From the NCBI GenBank assembly GCA_907165065.1, contig OU015551.1:2811733-2875732 (forward strand): 64,000 bases of DNA, written 5' to 3'. Positions 11,733 to 24,153 of this stretch are shown in pieces. Numbering within the stretch: position 1 is the first letter of the stretch; each line of letters begins with the position of its first letter. A model generated the notes under the pieces. That model was given only the letters and a program-made list of their open reading frames with translations, was not told the DNA's origin and did no database searches. The position numbers and the translations under genes are program-made. Origin of the DNA: Caprimulgus europaeus (lineage: Eukaryota; Chordata; Aves; Caprimulgiformes; Caprimulgidae).

Positions 11733-12099
11733 GGCTGGAGAAAAGGAGGCTGAGGGGAGACCTTCTGGCTCTGTCCAAGTCCCTGCAAGGAGGGTGCAGA
11801 GAGGTGGGGGTGGGTCTGTTCAACCAAGGACCAAGGGACAGGACAAGAGGAAATGGGCTCCAGTTGTGCCCAGGGCAGTTGAGATGGGATGTGAGGAAGA
11901 ATTTCTTTGCTGAAAGGGTTCTGAGGCATTGGCAGGGGTTGCCCAGGGCAGTGGTGGAGTCCCCATCCCTGGAGGGATTCAAAAGACAGGTAGATGTGGT
12001 GCTTGGGTCCATGGTTTAGAGGTAGACTTGGCAGTGTTAGGTTTTTGGTTGGACTCAATGATCTTGAAGGTGTTTTCCAATCAAAACTATTCCATGATT
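11733..12099 (+). mobile_element. CR1 LINE 3' fragment (~365 bp)
   Basis: Sense copy of the same subfamily as 5068-5550. It runs from 'ctggagaaaaggaggctgag' to the tail 'ttccatgattc'. Confidence 0.93.
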
Positions 12100-15059
12100 C
12101 CCCTCACTGAATGGTCAGGAACCTTCTCATTCCCAGCTCCATTTTGTCCCAGATAGGTCCATAGAGAGATGTCCAGAGCTTCTGGTCACCAGAGACTTTT
12201 CCTGCCTGTGTAGCCCAGACTGAGACCCTCCATGTGCCAACAGACAGGATGGGGAATGGGGCTGGCACCATGGGGCTGGCACCATGGGGTTGGCATCATG
12301 GGGTTGGCATGAAACACCCAGCTGTGCTGTGGGGCAGAGAAGGAGCACGCCTGCTTCACTCTAATTAGTGTGACTCATTAAATTAAACGTCCCCTTCCTG
12401 ACTGCAGCATGTGTTAGTGACACAGCTCTACCAAAGCTGCCTCGTCAGGGGACAAGAAGAGTCTTTCTGCTGGGATTATGCAGCCGTGGAATTATCCCCT
12501 TGCCTTTGACAAGATCAATTAATTACTTCAAAGTCATTTGCAGTAATAAATTAACTTCTCTTCTTTCCTCCTCGTTAAGCTGGAGTGTAACTGCTGAGTA
12601 AATAGAGGATCTGGGCAGGCACACAGTGCCCAGCTGGAGACCTCCATGACCAGGCTCTGAAGCAGATGAAGGCTGAATTTTCATCCCTGGAGGTCTCTGC
12701 TGGGTTCATCTCAGCTGGTTGCCCAACCATGGCTTGGAGCTGAACACTGGGTGGAGGCCTGAGAAGCTGGAAGATGTCCAGAGGAGGCTGAGAAGGGGAA
12801 AGAGGTCCTGGAGCAACCAGAGGTCAGGCAACACAAACAGAAGGAAGAAATCCAGACCTGGAGTCCCAAGGAGAAGACTCTTGAGGTCTCTTCAGACAAT
12901 CCATGAACAGGGGGAACTGAAGTGAGACCAGCAGAGGGGGAATGCACCCATGGCTGCAGACAATCGACCTCCCAAACAAGTTCCTACAGCTTTCAGTCAA
13001 AACCAAGCACTTTCTAGCTGAGCCAGGGTGGGTTTCTGACAGACCTGCTGGTGAACAAGGAAGTGTGAACACAAAGCTGCTCCTCAGCCAGCCCCATGCT
13101 CAATGGCACGCTGGAGGATGACATGGGTGCCTCCTGCCCCAGCCCTCCCATCAGTGAGTCCAGAAGATCACTGGAGGACACGGTCACAGCAACATCAACC
13201 AGGTTCCAGGCTCTTGGTCCCACCAACCACATGAGGACAACCCTGGTGACTGCCTGTCAGACACGCACTGGCAGCAACTGAGCCATCAACCCTGCAGCTT
13301 TTTGGTTGCTCTTTCTTTGCCACAGGTCTACACAAGTAGGCTTCATGTCCAATCTAAGACAGGCTGTGTCCTTGACCCATCCTCCTCCAGTTGAGGAAAT
13401 CCATCCTCCTCCAGTTGAGGAAACCCATCTGCCTGACTCTGGAAATGGTTCTGTCAAATCCCACACAACATGGGGAGAAACATCTGAAAAGCAACGTGGT
13501 TTTCAACAGATATATTCAGATGATGTGCCAGCTTAGGTGACATGGAGGCTCCAGGACACAAATTGTGTTGACACCTTCACTGGGACACATTCATCTGGTC
13601 CAAGATAATTCACACAGAGAGTCTGGTGATAAAAAGAAACATTTCCTCAGCAGGCTCTTTCTGCAAGAATTTGTCACCATCAATAAATTGCTGGGAGATT
13701 TATTTCTGCTGGCCCTAAAACTCCACACCAAGTAATGTGATTTGTTCAAACTCTTTCACACGCTGTTCTTCTTGATTTAAAGTCCTGTTGAACTATCTTT
13801 ATTTTCTTAGCACATTATTAATTCAGATTCTGGTTCTGATGTGAAGGAACTGAGATGTCTCCAGAGCCTGTTCTGTGGGAAAGGAGGAAAGGGCAGGAAG
13901 GGCTCAGGCAGCAAAAAAACCAGCTCAGTGTAACTTCAAGTTGGGAATAAGTGAATGTTATCCACATCTTGCACATCACTTTGATCCTTCTTCACACCTC
14001 CAGCATGGACCACATCAAGATAACCCAGCTCCAGAGCTCCCCAGGTGTCTTCAGCCAAGGCTGTGTAGATGTATTTCCCTCTCCTCAACTCTCTGACTTG
14101 CAGTCTGGGCTGCAAAGCCAGGGCAACCACTGTCTGAGACTTCACTGAATTTAAGTGCTGGCACAATGGACAACAGCCATCTCCAACCCTTCAGGAGAGC
14201 TGGCCAGCTTTTGTGAGACACCTAATCAACCCATGCACGACTTAATGAATCTTCAGTGCAGCACCTCTGAGGGCCACGGTGAGGTTATGCTTTTAACTAA
14301 GCTTTGTGCCACAAAGTGTGGCAACATCTCACCAAAACTGCCAGCTCCAGCATCCATCTCCACTGAACCTACAGGTGTAGGGATGAGAACCTGGGGAAGT
14401 GGCCAGCCCAAGGTTGGAGCTGGTGTCATCTCCAACAAGGACCCACAAATAAGCATGGAAACCCCCTATCAATGCCAAGGAACACATCTTCCACTGTTTT
14501 GGTACAAAACCAGCTGCCTCCCACCCTGTGCTGGCTGAGATCAGGAGGCAAATTGCCTCCAAGAACCTTCCTCCCTTTAACCTCCCTGTCCCTCAGCAGG
14601 GTTGTTCAACAGCTTCAGCAATTCCTTGGCTGGAAAAAAAGCTCCTGGTGAACATCTGCTCTGAAAAGCAACAGCCCTTCACCGTCTCATTAGCAAGGTT
14701 CCCAGGAGAAGCAGCAACCTTTGCAGATGCTCAGCTTTTGTTTGCTGTTGCCCAGACTGGGAACAAGAAATCTGAGGTCAATGGGGGAGCAGGAGGTCAC
14801 CCAGCCCCAGGCAACAGGAGCTCCAGCCCTGGATGGGTGTGCTCAGCCTCATTAAATTCGGTGGTGAAACCAAGATGCACGGTCACTGCTTCTGTAGATC
14901 AGGGCTCTGACTGCCAAGGTGGTGCCTTGGGGCCACGCTTGTGGTCTGGAAGGGTGTGAGCACTGCAAGCTCTTGATGCTAATTGCTCAGCTTTGGCAGT
15001 TGTGTTCCTCTGTCTTCTCTGTCTTGATATAACCAGAGACCTCAGCACCTTCCTTCAGG
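12100..15059. other. non-coding region
   Basis: It contains a small 19-bp duplication of 'ggcaccatggggctggca' type (12260-12310), an AT-rich homeodomain-site-rich island (12355-12560) and a 24-bp duplication at about 13378-13425 ('cctcctccagttgaggaa'). I see no exon. Confidence 0.55.
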
Positions 15060-15128
15060 CACAGCAGAGAGGTGGACTTGATGATCCTTGTGGGTCCCTT
15101 CCAAGTCACAACATCTGTGATTCTATGA
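15060..15128 (+). mobile_element. short CR1 LINE 3' end
   Basis: Only the last ~70 bp of a CR1 is visible: 'ggtggacttgatgatccttg', then 'tgggtcccttcc', then 'tgtgattctatgag'. Confidence 0.75.
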
Positions 15129-15539
15129 GACACTTCCACCACCCTGAAGACCTCACGACCTCTCCTAATGTCATGGGGGGAATTGCCAGTCTATTGCCAG
15201 TGGGGAGCACGTGGACATTCTCCAGGCTACTCACTCCTGGTCTCTGTCCTGCCCATGCTGCCTCATCTCTCCCATCATCACCTCTATCAGTTTAGGGCTT
15301 ATCCAGTCCAGTGCTTTGAACCATTTCTCCTCAAGCACTTCCCAGCCATGGCTGAATGAGAACTGCAGCCACATCAGCGGGGAGACGAAGCCACCTCCGG
15401 AGGAGATCAACCCACGCACGGTGCCTGTTGCATCCTCCTGACGCTTCACCGGTGCAATCTCACTCCCAGCTCATCTCCCTCCAAGCCTGCCAGCTCCCAC
15501 AGCATCCCGACTCCGCCAGCGAGCCGGTGGCCAGCGCAG

Positions 15540-15553
15540 GTTGCCATGGTACC
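15540..15553 (+). promoter_or_regulatory. palindromic X-box (RFX-type) motif
   Basis: GTTGCCATGGTACC matches the consensus GTTNCCATGGNAAC at all but one defined position. It lies in a locally CpG-enriched 200-bp patch (15370-15570). Confidence 0.4.
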
Positions 15554-16079
15554 CACAGCCACCTTCACTGCATCGACATCAACTGCAAGGTTACCACAGG
15601 GGTTTTCCAACCAAACTGCTATAGCCTGGTGGTCTTCATGGCCTGGCTACAGCCTGGCCCAGCTCCAGGATGGAGTGATGGAGCTCAGATCAAACCATCG
15701 TCTCTACAGAGTTTACTCTGCCTTAGCAGTGAGCAGAGCTTGGCGTGGGATCACTGCTGCCGCCCTCACAAGATATATATATGTATAATTTATTTATTTC
15801 CCTAAGTCACTGATTCATTTTCTCTGTCTTAATTGCATCATAATCTGGTTTTGTCTGGGAGTCTGTTCCAAGAGCAGTAGGGTGCCTAAAAGTAAAGATA
15901 CTGGAGGGACCGCACCTGCCCGCACCTCCCAGGCACCCTTGAAGTGAGGGCTGGTGCCCACAGAATATGTCCATCAAAGCAGCATCATGCCATGATCAAT
16001 GTGCTCGAGGAGCTAAGAAACAACCCCAGTGTTCCCCAGTTCCCCCAACAGTGGTAGTCCTGCTCCTGTGGGGCTCCTC

Positions 16080-16719
16080 TGGATCTCTCTTGGTCATGGT
16101 TTGTAGCTGGGATGGAGCTGGTTTCTTTCCAGCAGCTGGAACAGCGCTGGGGTTTGGGTTCAGCTGGGATTTGTTAGAAGAACATTGCTAACACACCGAT
16201 GTTTTCAATTCTCCCTGGAAGTTGAAGGACTTCGCGTTTTGCTGGTCTGCAAGTGCAAGATCTCAGGGGGCGAGGAATATTGAACTGAATCAGCTCCACA
16301 GGCACTGGGCTCTGCCAAGGGGCTGTTCCATCTCCTGTCCCCCATGGGCAGGAGATCCATGAGGGGCTCTTCCTCTCTGGCTCTCTCTGGCTCTCGCTCG
16401 GGCTCTCGCTCTCCCGGGATTGCGGTTTCGGGTCGGGATTGTCGCTCCTCCGGGATCGTTCTCTGGGAACGGGCCGGGCTGGGTGGGCGGGTGCTGAGCA
16501 ATGGCCCTGGGTGTCACTCATCTGCATATTTTATTACTGTTATTATAATTATTATTTTAATTTCAATATTATTTTATTTCCATTATTAAATGGTTCTTCT
16601 CTCACCCTCTGAGTCTCTTTACCCTCACCCCCAAATCTCTCCCCTATCACTTGGGGGGGCAGTGAGCGAGTGGCTGTGTTTGGCTGCCAGCCCAGTGCTG
16701 GCCAAGTGCAGCCACCACA
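16080..16719 (+). mobile_element. solo LTR of an avian endogenous retrovirus, CpG-rich copy
   Basis: It shares the family blocks: 'ggtttgggttcagctgggat', 'gaagaacattgc', 'gatgttttcaattctccctg', 'tctgcatattttattactgt', 'gcagtgagcgagtggctgtg', 'ggctgccag' and a terminal 'gccaccaca'. No internal retroviral sequence is next to it. Its middle part (16380-16500) keeps many CpGs. The 3' edge is judged from the terminal CA; the 5' edge is approximate. Confidence 0.78.
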
Positions 16720-17434
16720 CCCTCCTACCCAGGGAAAAAAACCCTCAGGTTCCAACACATCCACGCAGTGTCCTGTGGACTCCAGCCCAGAGGGAGCCAT
16801 GGTTCTCCATGGTTCCTTTCCCAAAACTCAGCTGTACCAATGGGAGAAGAGTCAGAGTTGGGACTTCAGTGAGAAGCTGTTGGACAAAGGGAAGGGAAGC
16901 TGGTGTCTTGTTTTGCTTCAGCTTACCTAGAAACCACCAGAGAGGCCAACCTGAGTGGCAGGTGGAGCAGCTGGGTCATGGCAGGCACAGATGCCCTGGC
17001 TTTGCTGGGTTTCAGAGCAAAGGGCTTGTGCATTCACCTTAACTGCTCTGGCAAGCTGAGCTGCAGCCAAGGGGACAGAAAAAGGGGCCAACTCAGAAAG
17101 AGAGACAGGCATGGGGCCAGGGGAACAGCTTGGTGGAGCTGAGCATCAGGCTGGTGCTGTCAGATAATCTGTGTGGTGTCTCCCTTGGAAAACCTGTGCT
17201 TCAAGTCAAGAACCTTCAGTGGGGATTGCTAATGGCTGTGTGGAGTCAGGATATGGGGTTACAGGGTATTGATTACTGTCCTTCTCCTTCTGGAGAAGAG
17301 CAAATACAGTTCCTGGACTGAAGAGAGAACAACAGATACACAAATAACTGCAGAGTCCATGTAGCCCCGTCACAACAGCCCTCAAGGTTTCTAAAGTAAG
17401 CTGGGAACAGAGCAAAGACAGATGGCTTTGAACT

Positions 17435-17678
17435 GGGGGAGGAGATGGAGATGAGATCTGAGGAAGAAATTCTTTGGTGTGAGGGTGGTGAGACCCTGGT
17501 CCAGGTTGGCCAGAGAAGCTGTGGCTGCTCCTCCCTGCAAGTGTTCTGGGCCAGGTTGGATGAGGCTTTGAGCAACCTGGTCTAGTGGAAGGTGTCCCTG
17601 CTGCTGGCAGGGGGGTTGGGACTGGATGGGCTTTGAGATCCCTTCCAACCCAAACCAGTCTGGGACTCTATGTTTCTA
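17435..17678 (+). mobile_element. CR1 LINE 3' fragment
   Basis: Sense CR1 nearly identical to 10115-10355, ending 'cccaaaccagtctgggactc' followed by 'tatgtttctata'. Confidence 0.93.
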
Positions 17679-20660
17679 TATACGTGAGATGAGATAAAAT
17701 GCTGCAGCACCGAGTAGGACCAAGCCAGGCAAGCTGACAGCTCTCCTCAAGAAGATCACTGCTTATAAAAAGAAATTCCAGTTCATGTCATCTACCAGGA
17801 TTTGAGCAGAGCACTTGGCATGGTGAGCAATGTGGAGTTAGGCTGGGGGTGATGACAAACGAAACAGGATGAGCTGTCAGCCTGAGAGGAAGATGTGAGG
17901 GGGCTGCTGAGAAGGGAAGGTGCAGAGATGTTTCTAAAGGAGCTCCAAGACTGACTGCACTGACATTCTCTTACTGGCAAGACACAAACAAGTAAGAAAT
18001 ATGCTGGAAAAGAAAGTTAGGGGGTAGTTTGAGAGATATCACTGAGGTCATGGAAGACTTGGACATCACTGGAAAGATCATAAGGTCATCAAGGTGCCTA
18101 AGCCATAAAGAAGAAGGGATCTGAAGGACCAGGATAATGAGATCAGGGTAAGGATTTACAACTCTCATCTGGAAAAGTGTGTGCAGATCCAAAACATGGT
18201 CTCAAACAGGGCTGGATGCAGAGAAAGCTGTGCAGGTCATCAAAGGGATGGGAAGTTCTATGATAAGAGACCAGGAGAGCTCAGCCAAGTGAAAAACCAG
18301 CAGAGCTGTAATGACTGTGCCTGAAAAACCCCACTAACGAATAAAGAGCAGAGAGGGTGAAGTGCTGTTAGATCCAAAGGCCAGGAGTAGCTCAAGCACA
18401 CTGTCCTAGACCAGCAGGAAAATATCCCAGCTGGAATCAGGCAGGACTCCTCCTCATCCTGAGAACATCCTGACCTGGACACAGGAGCCCTCATCTGCTC
18501 ACCATAAAAGATTTTCTGGTGTGGCAGCAGCAGTTGTGTACAGCTGCTTGTCTGGTCCCTGCTGGGTCTCTCCAGGTACCTCCCAAGGCCTCAGATGTCT
18601 CAGATGATGGCTGCTACCCAGAAGGTCCTGAATCAACCCAACAGACCCATCTAAACCACCTGTAGCTGACAGCAGGTTTGGACATTCCTATGTTGAGCTG
18701 TTTCCTCATTATCCACCCTCAATATCTGAGAGCAGTTGTTCTCCAAACCCTTGCTGGCAAAGCCAAGGCACTCAGGAGCATCACACAGATGCTGACAACA
18801 GTACAGCCATGGAATTGGAGATGTAGGTGGCCACAGAGGAAAAGAAACAACTCAAATTTTGTTCTAGGGCTGGATATACAAAGCACCTGCAAAAGTCTCC
18901 TTGTCCAGAAGAAGCTGAGTCTCTCCTGAGGGTCTGCTAGAACCACAGCAGCATTGCACTCAAGGATGGCTGCATCTCCACTGGGATCATCCATCCAACA
19001 CAAGCACAGGATGGGGCAGCACAACCATCATGGGGACACAGCAGTTGTCACCAAGCCGTGACCAGAGTAGCAAGCTGGTGGCCCAGCCACTGAGACCCTC
19101 TGTGGTGTTTCCAGCTCTCCTCTCAGGTGGTTTGGGGCAGGTGGAGGAGGGCAATGAGCAGCTCACTCATGGGGATGTCACTGTCTATTGGGTGAGTTTC
19201 TCCTGTGTGTGTGGCAGAGCGGCTTGGAGAAGAGCCAGCGTGCAGAAAATGAGAAGCAGATGTAATCTCAGCAGAACAAGAACCAGGGGACACGATTAAA
19301 ATGAGTGTCTCAATAATTAAAACACCCTAATGAGCCAGCAGAGAAGGTCTCTGCCACTACACTGCAGGTGAGGAGCTGATGCAGTGTCCTCTCCTCAGGA
19401 CCCAGGCTTGGCATAAGGAGGGTCCAAATCCCCTTCCTGAGCTCCCAGGAGCTTTCTAGGGGGATGCCCACCTCAGATCTTCCCCACCAGCCCCAAACAC
19501 ATGGATTTGCAGTCCAGGAGTCAAGTCTTTCAGGCTACAACCCCAAGCAGCCCACAGCAGTGACAGGTTCTAGGAGGAGATGGAGAGATGGCTCCATCTG
19601 AAGGGAGCACCTTGGAGATAAGAGGAAGAGAGCTGCGTCATCAAGGCAATACAAGGAGATGAGCTCCCCCCACAATGCCAATAAAAACCTTCTCACAGGT
19701 GCCCCTCTCTGAGCAGGGGAGGACAAGGGCGAGGCGGAACCAGATCCAGAGACCTTAGTGGATCCAAAGGCAGGAGCAGAACCAGTGACTGCTCAGCCCA
19801 TGGCCAAGCTTGGCAAGGGAAAAGGAAACCTATGGAAAGAGGAAGCAAAAGCAAAGCCAGGGCTCTCCAAAAGCCCAGAATCACACCATGCTGGTGCCAA
19901 ATTTTCAGGTCCTCCAGGCAAGAAGTACTTGCCAGTTCTCACCGTTTCCTCATACCTCTTGTGATGCCAGAAGTCTCCCTCCAAGCCTCTTGTGTCACAG
20001 GAAGATTTTACTATTATTATTATTATGTTTTTAAAATAAAAAGACAGAGTTCAGCTAGAAATATGAAACAATTCTCACATGGCCCACCAACAAGCAGTCA
20101 GGAGATTGGGGTTTGTATATGCTTATTTCCAACTGAATGTCATGAAGCCAAAGTGCTTCACCTTCCCTGAGGTGGTTCCACTCCATCACAGATGTTTAAG
20201 AGTTTCTTTTTTCTTTGAAAGCTGCTGTGTTGTTGATAGCTGAAGAATATCCTTAAAAACTTACCCTGAGCTTATTTAACTTCATCTTTCAAGCATTGAG
20301 CTTAGGTCCACCTTAGCTGGGTAGAACAAGGTGGTTCTCCAACCAGACTTTAGCACCCTGTGACTAAGACATCTCTGATAACCCCAAGTTTCCTGTCTTC
20401 ACTCATCAGGCATTTTCTTGACTGATTTTTCTCCCATTTATTACCATCCTGCTGATCAGCCCTGGTGACTAATGGCAGTAAAGTCACAGCCCTACTATTA
20501 CTCAAGACTTCAAATCTCCAACCAAAGATCTCATTGGAGTGTTAGTCACGGCCACCACACGCTGGAAATCCAGATCCCATTCAGTATTCACCCTGTTTTG
20601 CCCCAAACCTCCTTCATTTTTCACAAAGCACCCACCCTGGCTGGGTGCAGCTGCTGAAGG
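17679..20660. other. no gene recognised
   Basis: Unique sequence without clear repeats or splice-flanked frames. Reading frames are all short and compositionally random. Confidence 0.5.
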
Positions 20661-20938
20661 AGCCATCCAGCTCTCTACATCACTCAGCTGGAGCCATCCA
20701 GCTCTCTACATCACTCAACTGGAGCCATCCAGCTCTCTACATCACTCAGCTGGAGCCATCCAGCTCTCTACATCACTCAGCTGGAGCCATCCAGCTCTCT
20801 ACATCACTCAGCTGGAGCCATCCAGCTCTCTACATCACTCAACTGGAGCCATCCAGCTCTCTACATCACTCAACTGGAGCCATCCAGCTCTCTACATCAC
20901 TCAGCTGGAGCCATCCAGCTCTCTACCTCACTCAGCTG
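20661..20938 (+). repeat. 31-bp minisatellite, nine copies
   Basis: Nine head-to-tail units built on 'ccatccagctctctacatca' plus 'ctcagctggag'. The main variant is 'caactgg' for 'cagctgg' (copies 2, 6 and 7). The period is not a multiple of three. Confidence 0.97.
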
Positions 20939-21194
20939 CCATCTCCATTACATACATGCATCTCCTCCACTCTTTACATCCACCAGATATTCCCTCTCCC
21001 CACACACACAGATTACAGTTGGGTTTTCTTCCAGGTCATTGATCACTGAGGAGCAACAGCCCTGCAGAACCCAGCTGAGTCTTCAGTGCTGGTCCATCCA
21101 TGGTTGTGACCTCCCAGATCTATTTCTCAGCTTGTTTCAATACATGGCACAAGTGTCCAACCCAGAGTGACCATCCATCCTTTGCTTTTGGTGT

Positions 21195-21410
21195 CAGAAT
21201 CATCAAATGGTTTGGGTTGGAAGGGATCTTTAAAGCTCATCCAGTCCAACCCCCTGCAGTGACAGGGACATCTTCAACCAGATCAGGTTGCTCAGAGCCC
21301 CGTCCAACCTGACCTTGAATGTTTCCAGGGATGGGGCTTCTACCACCTCTCTGGGCAACCTGGGCCAGGGTTTCACCACTCTTATTGTAAAAAAAAAGAA
21401 AAAATCAGTT
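21195..21410 (-). mobile_element. CR1 LINE 3' fragment
   Basis: Antisense CR1: 'atggtttgggttggaaggga', 'cagatcaggttgctcagagc', 'ccagggatggggcttctacc'. It ends near an A-rich run at 21387-21410. Confidence 0.92.
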
Positions 21411-23228
21411 AAAGTCTCCAGAAATGGCACTGCTCTGGGCCAGCACAGGACAGCACACCTCGCTGGGGCCAGGACCAGTTCTCCTGCCCTTTCCCAAAGT
21501 CCCAGGCACTTCTTTGCTGGGCAGAGTCCAAGATGATGGAAAGCAAACTGTCTGTTGCAAAAATGGCTTGCACAGAGCATTTAAAAGCCACTCAACATCT
21601 CAGATGTCTGATGATTGTTTAACTGAAGGAAATGACCCAGCCCAGCAGAAACCAGAAGATTATTATTAGAGATGATTTGATTTCTTCACTGGAAACCCTG
21701 GCCAGCTCTGAGCTCCTTCCAAACCCCTCTTTGGGCTACAGATACCCATATCTCCACTCTGAACAACTCTGAATCTGGGAGGAGGAGTGAGGACAGGACA
21801 ATATGGGGACAGGGCTGATGTCCTCAGAGAGCCCAGTGAGAGCAGCCTGATGGGAGGTGAACATTTCCACATGCAGATCCCCAGAATGAGACATTCCCAT
21901 TGTTAACAGGAACAAAACTGGTCCCCTGCTTCAGCATGAGCCATGGCAATAAAATGTTGTATAGAGCAGATCCCTCCCATCTTCATTAACATCTGAAACG
22001 GGATGGTTTTGTTTAGAAAACAGATTTTTTTTCCCTCAAATTTAACATCTTCCCATGGAAAATATTGACCAAAATATTAAGATGATGGTGAAAATATCAC
22101 CAGGAAAGAGTCACTCATAGGGGTCTAAGGACCTGTCAGCCCTTTTCCAGCACTACCAGTAATTCACTGTGTCCTGCAGAAGCCACTTTAGGTCAGGATT
22201 GGGTCCCCCAAAGGTGGGGAAGGTGCTCTGTAGACACCTGGAGAGGGTTGGCCATACAGCACCCAAGGTCAGGAAGGGATGAACGTTCCCTTTTTCCTCC
22301 AAGGTAGCAGTGGCCTCCTGCACCAGCTGTGTCTGCACAGAGGTGCAAAAAGACCTCAGAAAGGAGACAGGGAGGCTCCACCTTGCTTTGTCCTTGTCCC
22401 TGTGGCCTGTCCCCCTCCCAGGACCAGAAGCTGAACCATTGGAAGGAGCTGGGTGAGGACCTGCCACCGAGTGTTTGTGATTGAGAGCATGGGACTCATT
22501 ACAAACATTTAACGATGAGTTAATTGCAGCAAGACCTTGGCACATCCCTCACCCTCCCTTCAGAAGAGCTGAGAACCAGGCACGATTTCTTGGGGATCCT
22601 TTATCCAAACACCCAAATCCACCCCCAGGAGCAGCTGCAATCTCCAAACACCCCCAACACACAGAGACTTTGACTCCTTGGAGAGCCCAGACCAACCCAC
22701 CACTGACCTCCACCCAACTCCCTCACCTACTCCAGCAGATGGGATTTAAATTTACCAGTGATGAAATTTAAAACAAAACCAAAATTCTGGTTTTAAAAAT
22801 GACCCAGCTCTGGGTGTTTTGTGGTTTTTTGTTTGTTTGTGGTGTTTTGTTTTGTTTCTTTCTGAGAGTCTTCCCCAAGACTGGGCTCTCCTGTCCCCAG
22901 GTCTCACATCTAATTCACCCTCCTAACGTCTCTGCACGTTATAGAGCATCCCAGCACATCTCATTGTCTCCTCCAAGGCTTTTCCCAACAATCTCAGGGC
23001 TCAGAAAATATCTTTTTAGCTTATTTATCACTCCTAACTTAAAGACAATTTTCTTGGATGCTCAGAACTGCTCTCCCTCTCCAAGACCTTCATCCCAAGG
23101 CTGTGAGTCACCACCCAAGGCCATGTGCAGCGAGGAGTTAAGTGCAGGTGGCTGGTGCCCAAGGGACCTTCTGCAGGGAAATAAAGGAGGAAGATGGGGA
23201 ACAAAGCTCCTGTGCTGCTCAATTTTCA
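21411..23228. other. no gene recognised
   Basis: Unique sequence. A 130-residue minus-strand frame (22153-22545) has no recognisable domain or splice context, so I do not annotate it. Confidence 0.5.
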
Positions 23229-24153
23229 TTTATTTATTTATTTCCATTTTTCCCCCTATTTATTTCCATTTTTCCCCCTATTTATTTCCATTTTTCCCCC
23301 TATTTATTTCCATTTTTCCCCCTATTTATTTCCATTTTTCCCCCATTTATTTCCATTTTTCCCCCTATTTATTTCCATTTTCCCCCCTATTTATTTCCAT
23401 TTTTCCCCCTATTTATTTCCATTTTTCCCCCTATTTTTTTCCATTTTTCCCCCTATTTATTTCCATTTTTCCCCCTATTTATTTCCATTTTTCCCCCTAT
23501 TTATTTCCATTTTTCCCCCTATTTATTTCCATTTTTCCCCCTATTTATTTCCATTTTTCCCCCCTATTTATTTCCATTTTTCCCCCCTATTTATTTCCAT
23601 TTTCCCCCCTATTTATTTCCATTTTCCCCCCTATTTATTTCCATTTTCCCCCCTATTTATTTCCATTTTCCCCCCTATTTATTTCCATTTTCCCCCCTAT
23701 TTATTTCCATTTTCCCCCCTATTTATTTCCATTTTCCCCCCTATTTATTTCCATTTTCCCCCCTATTTATTTCCATTTTCCCCCCTATTTATTTCCATTT
23801 TCCCCCCTATTTATTTCCATTTTCCCCCCTATTTATTTCCATTTTCCCCTATTTATTTCCATTTTCCCCTATTTATTTCCATTTTCCCCTATTTATTTCC
23901 ATTTTCCCCTATTTATTTCCATTTTCCCCTATTTATTTCCATTTTCCCCTATTTATTTCCATTTTCCCCTATTTATTTCCATTTTCCCCTATTTATTTCC
24001 ATTTTCCCCTATTTATTTCCATTTTCCCCTATTTATTTCCATTTTCCCCTATTTATTTCCATTTTCCCCTATTTATTTCCATTTTCCCCTATTTATTTCC
24101 ATTTTCCCCTATTTATTTCCATTTTCCCCTATTTATTTCCATTTTTCCTCCTA
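23229..24153 (+). repeat. 22/20-bp pyrimidine-rich minisatellite (~43 units)
   Basis: Units share 'tatttatttcca', followed by a T run and a C run. The first block has T5C5 units (22 bp), then T4C6 units (22 bp) from about 23590, then T4C4 units (20 bp) from about 23838 to the end. The last block is perfectly periodic at 20 bp over more than 250 bp. Long frames rich in FPFFPLFIS are by-products. Confidence 0.97.

Noticed and set aside
20661..20938. Regularly spaced repeat considered as a CRISPR array
   Set aside because: Units are directly contiguous with no unique spacers, and the genome is a vertebrate.
22153..22545. 130-residue minus-strand frame
   Set aside because: No recognised motif, no splice sites and ordinary composition. 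It is probably chance in GC-rich sequence.
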